This document shows, piece by piece, positions 49,966-58,647 of a stretch of 64,000 nucleotides of DNA; position 1 is the stretch's first letter; every line of letters begins with the position of its first letter. Under the pieces are notes generated by a model. That model was given only the letters and a program-made list of their open reading frames with translations. It did not search any database and was not told where the DNA came from. The stretch is from Azospira restricta. GTDB lineage: Bacteria > Pseudomonadota > Gammaproteobacteria > Burkholderiales > Rhodocyclaceae. Made by a program: the position numbers and the translations under genes. The DNA is taken from the NCBI RefSeq assembly GCF_016858125.1, contig NZ_CP064781.1:1497501-1561500 (forward strand), given 5' to 3'.

Positions 49966-52900
49966 TGCGTATCGAACTCGATGACTGCCTCGCCGCGGAC
50001 CGGCGGCGGCTGAAAGCCCTGCTGCGCGACCTGAAGTCGGCGCCGGGGGCGAAGAAGGACAAGGCGCGCGCCGATTTCACGACGCTGGCGACGAAGTCGG
50101 CCGAGATCGTGCAGAAGCGCCGCGCGCGGCTGCCGAAGCCGGAGTACGACGAGGACCTGCCGGTCAATACGCGGCGGGCCGAGATCGCCAAGCTGATCGC
50201 CGAAAATCAGGTGCTGATCGTCTGCGGCGAGACCGGTTCCGGCAAGACGACGCAGCTGCCCAAGATCTGCCTCGAACTCGGCCGCGGCACCACCGGCCTG
50301 ATCGGCCACACGCAGCCGCGCCGCATCGCCGCGCGCTCGACGGCGGCGCGCATCGCGCAGGAGCTGAAGACCGACCTCGGCGGGCTGGTCGGCTACAAGA
50401 TCCGCTTCACCGAACGGACGATCCCGGAAACCTTCGTCAAGCTGATGACCGACGGCATCCTGCTCGCCGAGACGCAGGGCGACCCGACGCTCTCCCAGTA
50501 CGACACGCTGATCATCGACGAGGCGCACGAGCGCAGCCTGAACATCGACTTCCTGCTCGGCTACCTGAAGACGCTGCTGCCGAAGCGCCCGGACCTGAAG
50601 CTGATCATCACCTCGGCGACGATCGACGCCGAGCGCTTCGCGAAGCATTTCAACGACGCCCCGGTGATCGAGGTTTCCGGCCGCCTTTTCCCGGTCGAGG
50701 TGCGCTATCGCCCGGTCGAGACCGAAGAGGCCGAGCGCGAGGACCAGCGCGACCTCTACGACGCGCTGGTCGATGCCTGCGACGAGCTGCACCGCGAAGG
50801 GCCGGGCGACGTACTGGTCTTCCTGCCCGGCGAACGCGAGATACGCGACGCAGCGGAAGCCTTGCGCAAGCGCCATCCACCGCATACAGAGATATTGCCG
50901 CTGTTCGCCCGCCTCTCCGCCGAGGAGCAGTCGCGCATCTTCAAGCCGCACACCGGCCGCCGCATCGTGCTGGCGACCAACGTCGCCGAGACCTCGCTGA
51001 CGGTGCCGGGGATCCGCTACGTCGTCGATACCGGCCTCGCCCGGGTCAAGCGCTACTCGTACCGCAACAAGGTCGAGCAGCTGCAGGTCGAGAAGATCTC
51101 GCAGGCCGCCGCCAACCAGCGCGCCGGCCGCTGCGGGCGCGTCGCCGCCGGCATCTGCATCCGCCTCTACGACGAGATGGGGTTCAAGGCGCGGCCGGCG
51201 TTCACCGATCCGGAAATCCTGCGCTCCTCGCTCGCCGGCGTGATCCTGCGCATGAAGTCGCTCCATCTCGGCGACATCGAGGCTTTCCCGTTCCTGGAAG
51301 CCCCGTCGTCGCGCGCCGTCGCCGACGGCTACCAGCTGCTGCAGGAGCTGAACGCCCTCGACGGCGACAACGCGCTGACCGGCATCGGCCACGGCCTCGC
51401 CAAGCTGCCGCTCGATCCGCGCATCGCGCGCATGATCGTCGCCGCCCGCGACGGCGGCTGCCTGAAGGAAGTGCTGGTCATCGCCGCGGCGCTCTCGGTG
51501 CAGGACCCGCGCGAGCGGCCGCAGGAGAAGCAGGGCACGGCCGACGCGGCACACGCCAAGTGGGCCGACGAGAAGTCGGAGTTCCTCTCCTGGCTCAAGC
51601 TGTGGCACTGGTACGAGAACGAGATCGAACACAAGAAGTCGCAAAGGAAGCTGGTGCAGATCTGCCATGCGAATTTCCTGTCGGCCAACCGCATGCGCGA
51701 ATGGCGCGACATCCACTCGCAGCTGCATGCCTTGATCGGCGAGCAGGGGTGGAAGGAAAACACGCAGCCGGCGACCTACGACGCGATCCACAAGGCGCTG
51801 CTCACCGGCCTCCTGGGCAATCTCGGCTGCCGTTCCGAGGACTCGATGTACTTCCTCGGCGCGCATGGCATCAAGTTCCTGGTCCACCCCTCGTCGCCGC
51901 TGCAGAAGAAGATAGGCCGCTGGCTGATGGCGAGCGAGATCACCGAGACGACCAGGCTCTACGCGCGCTGCATCGCGCGCATCGACCCGCTGTGGCTGGA
52001 GGAAGTGGGCGCTCACCTGATCCGCCGCAGCTACTTCGATCCGCACTGGGAGCAGAAGGCGATGCAGGTCGCGGCTTGGGAGCGGTCGACGCTCTACGGC
52101 ATCGTGGTCAACCCGAAGAAGCGCGTGAACTTCGGCCCGATGAACCCGGCCGAGGCGCGCGCGATCTTCATCCGCCAGGGGTTGGTCGGCGGCGAGATCA
52201 ACGAGGACTTCGCCCGGCGCTGGCCGTTCTGGCAGCACAACCGGAAACTGATCGGCGAGATCGAGTCGCTCGAACACAAGTCGCGCCGGCCGGACGTGCT
52301 GGTGGACGACGAACTCATCTACGCCTTCTACGACCACGTGATTCCGGAAGGCATCCACAACGGCGCCGACTTCGACAAGTGGCGCAAGGAAGCCGAGCGC
52401 GAAAACCCGAAGCTGCTGTTCCTCAAGCGCGAGGACCTGATGCGGCACGAGGCGGCGGGCGTCACGACCGACGCCTTCCCGTCGCAGATCAAGCTCGGCG
52501 GCGTCGAGTACGCGCTCAGCTATCACTTCGAGCCGGGCTCGCCGAAGGACGGCGTGACGCTGACCGTGCCGCTGGCGCACCTCAACCAGGTGCCGGCGCT
52601 GCGCTGCGAGTGGCTGGTGCCCGGGCTCTTGAAGGAAAAGGTGCAGCAGCTGGTGAAGACGCTGCCGCAGAAGATCCGCGCCAAGCTGGTGCCGGTGCCC
52701 GAGTTCGCCGCCGAGTTCGCCGACAAGGTGCAGCCGTCCGACAAGGGCCTGGTGCCGGCGCTGATCGCCTTCATCATGGAAACGCGCGGGCTGAACGCGC
52801 GCGGCTGGGCGGTGACGCCCGACGCCTTCCGCCCCGGCGAGCTGCCGGCGCACCTGTCGATGAACTTCAAGCTCGTGGACGAGCACGGCCGCCAGCTCGA

Positions 52901-53846
52901 CATGCGGCGCAACCTGACCGAGCTGCGCGGCGAATGGGGCGGGCAGGCGAAGGCGGAGTTTTCGGAGAAGCACGAGGCGCCGTCGGAGTTTTCCGGGCTG
53001 ACCGACTGGACCTTCGGCGAACTGCCGGAGCTGATGGAGGTCGAGGTCGGTGGGCAGATGCTGCTCGGCTACCCGGGCCTGACCGATGACGGCGAGAGCG
53101 TGTCGCTGAAGGTCTTCGACTCGCCCGAGGAGGCGCGCGCCGCGCACGAGAAGGGGCTGGTGCGGCTGTTCAAGATCCAGTTCCGCGAGCAGTTGAAGTA
53201 TTTCGAGAAGAACCTGCCCGGCCTGCCGCAAATGGGCATCCAGGCGATGGGGCTGATGACGGTCGACGAGCTGAAGCAGCAGCTGATCGACGTCGTCTTC
53301 GCCCGCGCCTGCCTGACCGCGCCGCTGCCGCAGGACGAGGCGCAGTTCCGTACGCGCTGCGCTGAGGCGAAGTCGCGGCTGGGGTTGCTCTCGCAGGAGA
53401 TCTGCCGCCTCGTCAGCCTGGTGCTCAGCGAATGGCAGGCGCTGACGAAGAAGCTGCCGGCGTTCAAGGCACATGCAGCGGCGGTCAAGGATATCGAGGC
53501 GCAGGCGGCGCGACTGATGGGCAAGCGTTTCGTCGCCGCGACGCCGTTCGAGCGCCTGCAGCACTACCCGCGCTACCTGAAGGCGGCGGCGCTGCGCCTC
53601 GACAAGCTCAAGGCCGACCCGGCGCGCGACGCGCGGCTGATGGCCGAGTACGCGCCGCTGTGGACGAACTACGAGCGCCGCGCCGGGCAACTCGCCAAGC
53701 AGGGCGTGGTCGACGAGAATCTGGAGCAGTTCCGCTGGCTCCTGGAGGAATTGCGAGTGTCGCTGTTCGCGCAGGAGCTGAAGACGCCGACGCCGGTGTC
53801 GACGAAGCGCCTGCAGAAAACCTGGGAGGGCCTGGCCCGTGGTTGA
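49965..53846 (+). CDS. hrpA: ATP-dependent RNA helicase HrpA
   Basis: A 1293-residue DEAH-box helicase, close to E. coli HrpA in length. Walker A GETGSGKT is at 88-95, followed by DEAHERS, the SAT motif (ITSATIDAE), and QRAGRCGR. After the helicase core come the HA2, OB and HrpA-specific C-terminal regions (for example LSMNFKLVDEHGRQLDMRRNL). It acts on structured mRNA and stalled ribosomes. The ATG at 49965 is coupled to crcB. Its stop overlaps the next start by eight bases. Confidence 0.95.
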   Translation: MRIELDDCLAADRRRLKALLRDLKSAPGAKKDKARADFTTLATKSAEIVQKRRARLPKPEYDEDLPVNTRRAEIAKLIAENQVLIVCGETGSGKTTQLPKICLELGRGTTGLIGHTQPRRIAARSTAARIAQELKTDLGGLVGYKIRFTERTIPETFVKLMTDGILLAETQGDPTLSQYDTLIIDEAHERSLNIDFLLGYLKTLLPKRPDLKLIITSATIDAERFAKHFNDAPVIEVSGRLFPVEVRYRPVETEEAEREDQRDLYDALVDACDELHREGPGDVLVFLPGEREIRDAAEALRKRHPPHTEILPLFARLSAEEQSRIFKPHTGRRIVLATNVAETSLTVPGIRYVVDTGLARVKRYSYRNKVEQLQVEKISQAAANQRAGRCGRVAAGICIRLYDEMGFKARPAFTDPEILRSSLAGVILRMKSLHLGDIEAFPFLEAPSSRAVADGYQLLQELNALDGDNALTGIGHGLAKLPLDPRIARMIVAARDGGCLKEVLVIAAALSVQDPRERPQEKQGTADAAHAKWADEKSEFLSWLKLWHWYENEIEHKKSQRKLVQICHANFLSANRMREWRDIHSQLHALIGEQGWKENTQPATYDAIHKALLTGLLGNLGCRSEDSMYFLGAHGIKFLVHPSSPLQKKIGRWLMASEITETTRLYARCIARIDPLWLEEVGAHLIRRSYFDPHWEQKAMQVAAWERSTLYGIVVNPKKRVNFGPMNPAEARAIFIRQGLVGGEINEDFARRWPFWQHNRKLIGEIESLEHKSRRPDVLVDDELIYAFYDHVIPEGIHNGADFDKWRKEAERENPKLLFLKREDLMRHEAAGVTTDAFPSQIKLGGVEYALSYHFEPGSPKDGVTLTVPLAHLNQVPALRCEWLVPGLLKEKVQQLVKTLPQKIRAKLVPVPEFAAEFADKVQPSDKGLVPALIAFIMETRGLNARGWAVTPDAFRPGELPAHLSMNFKLVDEHGRQLDMRRNLTELRGEWGGQAKAEFSEKHEAPSEFSGLTDWTFGELPELMEVEVGGQMLLGYPGLTDDGESVSLKVFDSPEEARAAHEKGLVRLFKIQFREQLKYFEKNLPGLPQMGIQAMGLMTVDELKQQLIDVVFARACLTAPLPQDEAQFRTRCAEAKSRLGLLSQEICRLVSLVLSEWQALTKKLPAFKAHAAAVKDIEAQAARLMGKRFVAATPFERLQHYPRYLKAAALRLDKLKADPARDARLMAEYAPLWTNYERRAGQLAKQGVVDENLEQFRWLLEELRVSLFAQELKTPTPVSTKRLQKTWEGLARG

Positions 53847-54582
53847 AATCTTCAACGCGCTGATGCGCAGCCTGAACAACCTGCAGGACCGCGGCATCTG
53901 GCTGCGCCTGGTCGGGCCGGCGGTGGTCGCGCTGGTCGTCTGGCTGGCGCTGGCCTTTTTCGCGCTCGACTGGTTCGTCGCCGAACTGCTGGAGATTCCG
54001 CCGCTGACCTGGGTCGCCGGCTGGGGCGCGCTGTGGCTGGCCAAGGTGCTGGCCTGGCTCGGCGGCTGGCTGGCGGTGTTCGCGCTGGCCTACCTGACGG
54101 CGATGCTGCTCGCCGCGATCTTCGTCGTGCCGCTGCTGGTGAACGAGATCGGCGCCCGCGAGTATCCGGACGTCGCGCGCATGGGCGAGGACAGCTTCGT
54201 CGCGGCGACCGGCAACAGCGTGCTCGCCGCCGTCGGCTTCATCGTCGGCTGGATCGGCACGCTGCCGCTGTGGCTGATCCCGGGGATGGGGCTGGTGCTG
54301 CCGATCTACTGGCTGGCCTGGCTGAACCGGCGCACCTTCGCCTACGACGCGCTCGCCGCGCACGCGACGAAGGAGGAGTGGAAGGCGCTGTTCGAGAAGC
54401 ATCGCGGCAAGCTGCTGCTGCTCGGCGTGCTGCTCGGCCTGCTCGCCCACGTGCCCTTCGTCGGCCTGCTGGCGCCGGCCTTCGGTGCGCTGGCCTACGT
54501 CCATTACGGGCTGGAGGCGCTGCGCCGCGAACGCGACGGTGCCGTCCTGACCCTCGAAAAGACGCAATGGGAGCGCACATGA
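53839..54582 (+). CDS. EI24 domain membrane protein (CysZ-like)
   Basis: A 247-residue inner-membrane protein with about six hydrophobic stretches and the EI24/CysZ pattern (LAAIFVVPLLVNEIGAREY, LPLWLIPGMGLVLPIYWLAWLNRRTF). CysZ is a sulfate channel; this member has no adjacent cysteine-biosynthesis gene, so the substrate is unknown. The start is GTG at 53839, coupled to hrpA, and the stop overlaps the next ATG. Confidence 0.85.
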   Translation: MVEIFNALMRSLNNLQDRGIWLRLVGPAVVALVVWLALAFFALDWFVAELLEIPPLTWVAGWGALWLAKVLAWLGGWLAVFALAYLTAMLLAAIFVVPLLVNEIGAREYPDVARMGEDSFVAATGNSVLAAVGFIVGWIGTLPLWLIPGMGLVLPIYWLAWLNRRTFAYDALAAHATKEEWKALFEKHRGKLLLLGVLLGLLAHVPFVGLLAPAFGALAYVHYGLEALRRERDGAVLTLEKTQWERT

Positions 54583-55340
54583 AGACTTTCGGCGCAATCG
54601 TCATCGGCGACGAAATCCTTTCCGGCAAGCGCCTGGACAGGCATTTCGCCAGGCTCGCCGAGCTGCTCGGCGCGCGCGGGCTGCGCCTGTCGTGGGTCGA
54701 GTACCTCGGCGACGAGCGAGAGCGGCTGACCGCGACTTTCCGCCGCACGCTCGCCGCCGGCGACGTCGTCTTCTCCTTCGGCGGCATCGGCAACACGCCG
54801 GACGACCACACGCGGCAGGCCGCCGCGGCGGCGCTCGGCGTCGACCTGGTGGTCCATCCCGAGGGCGTGGCCGAGGCCAGGATCCGCTTCGGCGACGAGC
54901 TGACGCCGCAGCGCCTGCAGCTGGTGACCTTCCCGGCCGGCGCGCGGATCATCCCCAACCCGTTCAACCGCATTCCTGGCTTCATGGCGCGCGAGCACTA
55001 CTTCGTGCCCGGCTTCCCGCAGATGGCGCACCCGATGGTCGAATGGGTGCTGGAAACCTTCTACCGCGACCAGTTCCGTGCGGCACCGGTCGAGAAGGCC
55101 TTCCTGCTGACCGGCGAGGGGGCCTACGAGAGCGCGCTGCTCGACCTGATGGAGCGCATCGTCGCCGACTACCCGACTCTGCGCCTGTTTTCGCTGCCGT
55201 CGATCGTCGGCAAGGAGCGGCGGCATCTGGAGCTGGGGGTGGAGGGCGATCCGGCGCTGGTCGACCGGGCGATGGGCGAGATTCGCAGCGAGGTCGAGCG
55301 ACGCGGCATCCGCTGGGCCTGGCGCGACGCGCAGTCCTGA
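54579..55340 (+). CDS. CinA/MoaB-fold molybdopterin-binding protein
   Basis: A 253-residue soluble protein with a molybdopterin-binding fold like the N-terminal domain of CinA (competence/damage-inducible). It starts GAIVIGDEILSGKRLDRHF and has FSFGGIGNTPDDHTRQAAA, where CinA has GGLGPTxDDxT. It lacks a PncC amidase domain. Possible roles are in nucleotide or cofactor repair; I cannot decide. Part of the crcB-hrpA-EI24 operon with a four-base overlap. Confidence 0.85.
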   Translation: MKTFGAIVIGDEILSGKRLDRHFARLAELLGARGLRLSWVEYLGDERERLTATFRRTLAAGDVVFSFGGIGNTPDDHTRQAAAAALGVDLVVHPEGVAEARIRFGDELTPQRLQLVTFPAGARIIPNPFNRIPGFMAREHYFVPGFPQMAHPMVEWVLETFYRDQFRAAPVEKAFLLTGEGAYESALLDLMERIVADYPTLRLFSLPSIVGKERRHLELGVEGDPALVDRAMGEIRSEVERRGIRWAWRDAQS

Positions 55341-55362
55341 GCGGGGTCCCTCCGCAGAAAAC

Positions 55363-55386
55363 AAAAAACCCGGCCGGGCCGGGTTT
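55363..55386 (-). terminator. Terminator after the first phasin
   Basis: AAACCCGG and CCGGGTTT form a stem around a five-base loop. On the minus strand it is followed by a T run (A residues at 55363-55368). It lies 24 bases beyond the phasin stop and may also end the convergent operon. Confidence 0.75.
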
Positions 55387-55409
55387 CTGTTCGCGCAGCG
55401 GTCGGGCGC

Positions 55410-55961
55410 TTACTTCTTCTTCGTCGTGCCGGCGCCGACGGCCTTGGCGGTGGCGCTGGAGGCGGCCTGCAGGTTGGCGTCGGCGATCTCGGTCATCTGC
55501 TTGGCCATGTTCTGCATGTTGCCGAAGGCCTGGTTGGTCGCGTCGAGCATCGACTTCATCGCCGCGGCGAAGACGTCGCCGCCGACCGGCGCCTGCGCCG
55601 AGGTCTTTTCGATCGTTGCCGAGGCCTTCTTCGAGAAGGTGCTGTACTGCGCGTCCATCACCTTGGTGACTTCCTGCTGCAGCTGCGTGACGAGGTCGTA
55701 GACGCTGCGCGAATAGTCCATCAGCTTCTGCACGTTCGGTTGCGACAGCGTGGCGTTGATCTTCGCCAGCTCCTGCGCATCCTTGGCGGCGAGAATCTGC
55801 TGCGTGTTGGCGACGCTGGCGTTGAAGAATTCGCGGCTGGCGGCCATGTTCAGCGCGGCCAGCTTTTCCATGCCCTCGAAGGCGGTACGCATCAGCGCCA
55901 TCATCACTTCGGCGTTGGCTTTCTGGGCGGTGGCGAGTTGGTCGAGATTGTTTGCAGTCAT
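55410..55961 (-). CDS. Phasin family protein (PhaP-like), copy 1
   Basis: A 183-residue phasin that coats polyhydroxyalkanoate granules. The helical core LDQLATAQKANAEVMMALMRTAFEGMEKLAALNM and SRSVYDLVTQLQQEV are characteristic, with a Lys-rich C-terminus (GTTKKK). Start ATG 55961 has GGAGGA five bases upstream. It has its own terminator and a promoter candidate, so it is probably independently expressed from the second phasin. Confidence 0.9.
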   Translation of the reverse strand: MTANNLDQLATAQKANAEVMMALMRTAFEGMEKLAALNMAASREFFNASVANTQQILAAKDAQELAKINATLSQPNVQKLMDYSRSVYDLVTQLQQEVTKVMDAQYSTFSKKASATIEKTSAQAPVGGDVFAAAMKSMLDATNQAFGNMQNMAKQMTEIADANLQAASSATAKAVGAGTTKKK

Positions 55962-56009
55962 CACTTCCTCCGGTGGGTGGGGTTGCGTCTCAGAATAAAC
56001 CAATAGATC

Positions 56010-56039
56010 ACTATAGGTTATTTGCCCAGCATAGCCCAA
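56010..56039 (-). promoter_or_regulatory. Sigma-70-like promoter for phasin copy 1
   Basis: On the minus strand TTGGGC and TATAGT are 18 bases apart, with the -10 ending 49 bases before the start codon. Acceptable but not strong match. Confidence 0.4.
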
Positions 56040-56062
56040 GCGCAGAACTCAAAAAAGCCGGA

Positions 56063-56091
56063 CAAAAAAAACCCCCGAACGCGTCGGGGGT
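56063..56091 (-). terminator. Terminator after phasin copy 2
   Basis: ACCCCCGA and TCGGGGGT form an eight-base stem with a five-base loop. On the minus strand a T run follows (A residues at 56064-56071). Confidence 0.85.
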
Positions 56092-56112
56092 CTTTGCTGG
56101 CGAAGCGGCCGA

Positions 56113-56673
56113 TCAGGCGGCTTTCTTCTTGCCGGCGGCGGCGGTGGCGCCGACCGCCTTGACCGTGGCGTTGGTCGCGGCGGCGACGTTCGCTTCGGCG
56201 ATCTCGGCGACCTGCTTGGCGGCCTTGTTCATGCTGTCGAAGGCCGAGTTGGCGGCGGCGATCGCCGACTTGACGGCGGCGACGGCGACGTCCGAACCGG
56301 CCGGGGCCGACTTGGCAGCCTTGTCCAGCAGGCCGGCGACGGTCTTCTGGAACTCGGTGAATTGCGATTCCAGAACCTTGGCGAATTCTTCCTGGGTCTG
56401 GGCCGAGATTTCGTAGACGCTGCGCGAGTAGGCAACGGCCTTCTCGACGTTCGGCTGGGCCAGCGTGGCCTGCACCGAGATCACTTCCTGCACGTCCTTG
56501 GCGCCGAGCAGGGCCTTGGTGTTGGACACGCCGTCTTCGAGCACCGAGCGGGCGGTGTTCAGGTTCAGGGCGGCGACGCGCTCGGCGGAAGCCAGGGCGG
56601 TGTTGGCCAGGGTCAGCAGGGATTCAACGGCGGCCTTGTTGGCGGCGGCAAACTGTTCCGGGGTGGCGAACAT
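56113..56673 (-). CDS. Phasin family protein (PhaP-like), copy 2
   Basis: A 186-residue phasin with the same organisation as copy 1: MFATPEQFAAANKAAVESLL start, repeated Ala-rich helices, SRSVYEISAQTQEEFAKV and a Lys-rich end (GKKKAA). The two are paralogues. A consensus promoter precedes it and a terminator follows. The abundance of Ala/Lys is typical of granule-bound phasins. Confidence 0.92.
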   Translation of the reverse strand: MFATPEQFAAANKAAVESLLTLANTALASAERVAALNLNTARSVLEDGVSNTKALLGAKDVQEVISVQATLAQPNVEKAVAYSRSVYEISAQTQEEFAKVLESQFTEFQKTVAGLLDKAAKSAPAGSDVAVAAVKSAIAAANSAFDSMNKAAKQVAEIAEANVAAATNATVKAVGATAAAGKKKAA

Positions 56674-56747
56674 GGTAACTCTCCTATCGATCGGTTGATT
56701 GTGTGCTGCGCGTCGGCATGGCCTTGTTGCGCTGCAGCATGACTCGA

Positions 56748-56775
56748 ATTATAGGGAGCGACGCCTGCTTGTCAA
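56748..56775 (-). promoter_or_regulatory. Consensus sigma-70 promoter of phasin copy 2
   Basis: On the minus strand TTGACA and TATAAT are both perfect and 16 bases apart. The -10 ends about 75 bases before the phasin start, giving a 5' leader of about 65-70 bases. It predicts high constitutive expression. Confidence 0.75.
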
Positions 56776-56942
56776 GCCTTTTTTGTGCGCCGCACCAAAA
56801 ATATTTTTGTTTTATTAAACATGGTGTTACCGGTATCGTCCGGCGCCCTTCGCCGGGTCGGGATGTGGCGCCGCATGAGCGGCGGGCCGATCGGTGCGGC
56901 GGCCGGCGCGCGCGGGCGGGCGGCGGGGGCCGCCGCCAGGGC

Positions 56943-57542
56943 TCATTCCTTCGTCGGGAGGCTGCCCGAGGGGCGCAGCGTCAGCGGCTCCGCCTTGGCG
57001 GCTTCGCCTTCGTTCTTGCCCTTGGGCTGGATGATCGCGCGCACGCGGCCGCCTTCCACCTTCGCCGGCGTCTTGCCGTCGGCGGCGACGCCGGAGGTCA
57101 CCAGATACTGCTCGGTGAGCGCGTTGTAGGAGATGTAGTTGCCCTTCACTTCGTCGCCGCCGCTCTTCACCCAGGCGCGGATGAAGAATTCGGTCTTCTC
57201 GTTGCGCGCGTCGTGTTCGATGCGCTCGCCTTCGCCCTCGACGTAGTCGTCGCGGCCTTCGCGCTTCTGGCGGAAGCGGGCGACGCCGCCGGGGCCGCCG
57301 CTGGCGACGCCCTTCTGGAAGCCGTCGGCGTCCTGGGTGACGACGATCCGGTCGGCGCGGATCGTCAGCGTGCCCTGGGTGAGCACGACGTTGCCCTCGA
57401 AGATCTGCACCTTCTTCACCTCGTCGACGCTGATGCGGTTGGCCTCCAGGTTGATCGGCTTCTCGCGGTCCGCCTTCTCGGCCAGCGCCGGCGTCGCCGC
57501 CGTCAGGGAAATCACGGCGAGGGAGATCAGGGTGTGCTTCAT
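56943..57542 (-). CDS. lptA: Lipopolysaccharide transport periplasmic protein LptA
   Basis: A 199-residue periplasmic bridge protein of LPS export. The signal peptide (LISLAVISLTAATPALA) is followed by INLEANRISVDEVKKVQIFEGNVVLTQG, the start of the OstA beta-jellyroll, with RADRIVV repeats. The stop is not followed by lptB; 269 bases later on the same strand is a phasin gene. Its start overlaps the lptC stop (ATGA). Confidence 0.92.
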   Translation of the reverse strand: MKHTLISLAVISLTAATPALAEKADREKPINLEANRISVDEVKKVQIFEGNVVLTQGTLTIRADRIVVTQDADGFQKGVASGGPGGVARFRQKREGRDDYVEGEGERIEHDARNEKTEFFIRAWVKSGGDEVKGNYISYNALTEQYLVTSGVAADGKTPAKVEGGRVRAIIQPKGKNEGEAAKAEPLTLRPSGSLPTKE

Positions 57543-58126
57543 GGCTTCGCTTTCGCCTTTCTGCTTTCAAACTGGCCGGTAGCCTGCGATTCGAGGATGT
57601 AGGTCTGGGTCTTGTTGTCGAGATGCATGCCGACGCCCTTGAGCCACGAGGCGCCCTGCGTGAACGTCACCGGGCTCGCCGTGTACGCCGTTTCCTCCTC
57701 GGTCTGCACGGTCAGGTCCGGCATGGTGCCGAACAGCGCGGCGCGCGTCGGCGTCGGGTCGCGCTTGACGCGCACGTCGTCGTTGAGCTGCACCGTTTCG
57801 CCGTCGGCGCTGACGTGGGCGCGCTGCGCGCTGAGGTACATCGTCGGCTTCTTCGGGTTGAGGTAGGTCAGGTGCGGCAGCGCGATCTCGGTCGCGTCGT
57901 CGTCGGGGAAGTGCCGGGCCTCGGTCGCCTTCAGGATGTACTGGAGTTCGCCGTCGCGGGTCAGCTTGCGGATTTCCATGCCGCTGATGATGTAGTCCGG
58001 ATCGTGACGGTCCTTGCCGTCGTTGCGCTCGTCCGGGAAGGCGGTGGCACGGACCAGCCAGAAGGTCAGTCCGGCGAGCACCGTGAGCACGGCGAGCGGG
58101 AAGGCGGCGCTGGACCAGGTCTTCAT
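57539..58126 (-). CDS. lptC: LPS export protein LptC
   Basis: A 195-residue bitopic protein with an N-terminal helix (FPLAVLTVLAGLTFWLV) and a periplasmic jellyroll (DYIISGMEIRKLTRDGELQYIL, YLSAQRAHVSADGETVQLN) that passes LPS from LptFG to LptA. Coupled to kdsC (ATGA overlap) and lptA. Confidence 0.92.
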   Translation of the reverse strand: MKTWSSAAFPLAVLTVLAGLTFWLVRATAFPDERNDGKDRHDPDYIISGMEIRKLTRDGELQYILKATEARHFPDDDATEIALPHLTYLNPKKPTMYLSAQRAHVSADGETVQLNDDVRVKRDPTPTRAALFGTMPDLTVQTEEETAYTASPVTFTQGASWLKGVGMHLDNKTQTYILESQATGQFESRKAKAKP

Positions 58127-58647
58127 TGCGGCAGCCAGGGCGCGATCACGTCGTCCAGCCGGCCCTGCGCGGCGAGGATGAAGTCGCAGGCCTCGCGCAC
58201 GGCGCCGCGGCCGCCTTCCTTGCGGGTGACCAGCGTCGCGCGCCGCTGCACCGCCTCGTGGGCATTGGCCGGCGCGACGGAGAAGCCGCACAGGCCCATC
58301 ACCGCGAGGTCCATCACGTCGTCGCCCATGAAGCCGGCCTGGTCGGCGGTAAGGCCGAGCTCGGCAAGGATGCCGCGCAGGCAGTCGGCCTTGTCGTGCA
58401 CGCCCTGGTGCAGCCGGTCGAGGCCGAGGTTGCGCGCGCGCACCTCGACGCAGGCGGCGCGGCGGCCGGTGATCACGGCGACCGCGATGCCGGCCTTCTC
58501 GAGCATCTTCAGGCCGGCCCCGTCGAGCGCGTTGAAGGCCTTCAGCTCGCTGCCGCTGTCGGTGTAGTAGATGCTGCCGTCGGTCATCACGCCGTCGACG
58601 TCGAAGGCCATCAGGCGCAGCTTGCGGGCGCGGGCGGTGGCGTCCAT
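58123..58647 (-). CDS. kdsC: 3-deoxy-D-manno-octulosonate-8-phosphatase KdsC
   Basis: A 174-residue HAD phosphatase that produces Kdo from Kdo-8-phosphate for lipid A assembly. HAD motif I is FDVDGVMTDG, motif II lies in VITGR, and GDDVMDLAVM is motif IV. It starts one base into the stop of kdsD (TGATG). Length matches the family, which lacks a cap domain and works as a tetramer. Confidence 0.95.
   Translation of the reverse strand: MDATARARKLRLMAFDVDGVMTDGSIYYTDSGSELKAFNALDGAGLKMLEKAGIAVAVITGRRAACVEVRARNLGLDRLHQGVHDKADCLRGILAELGLTADQAGFMGDDVMDLAVMGLCGFSVAPANAHEAVQRRATLVTRKEGGRGAVREACDFILAAQGRLDDVIAPWLPQ

Noticed and set aside
49920-54044. A 1374-codon open frame on the minus strand opposite hrpA
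   Set aside because: hrpA has all helicase motifs on the plus strand; the antisense frame is a product of high GC at third positions.
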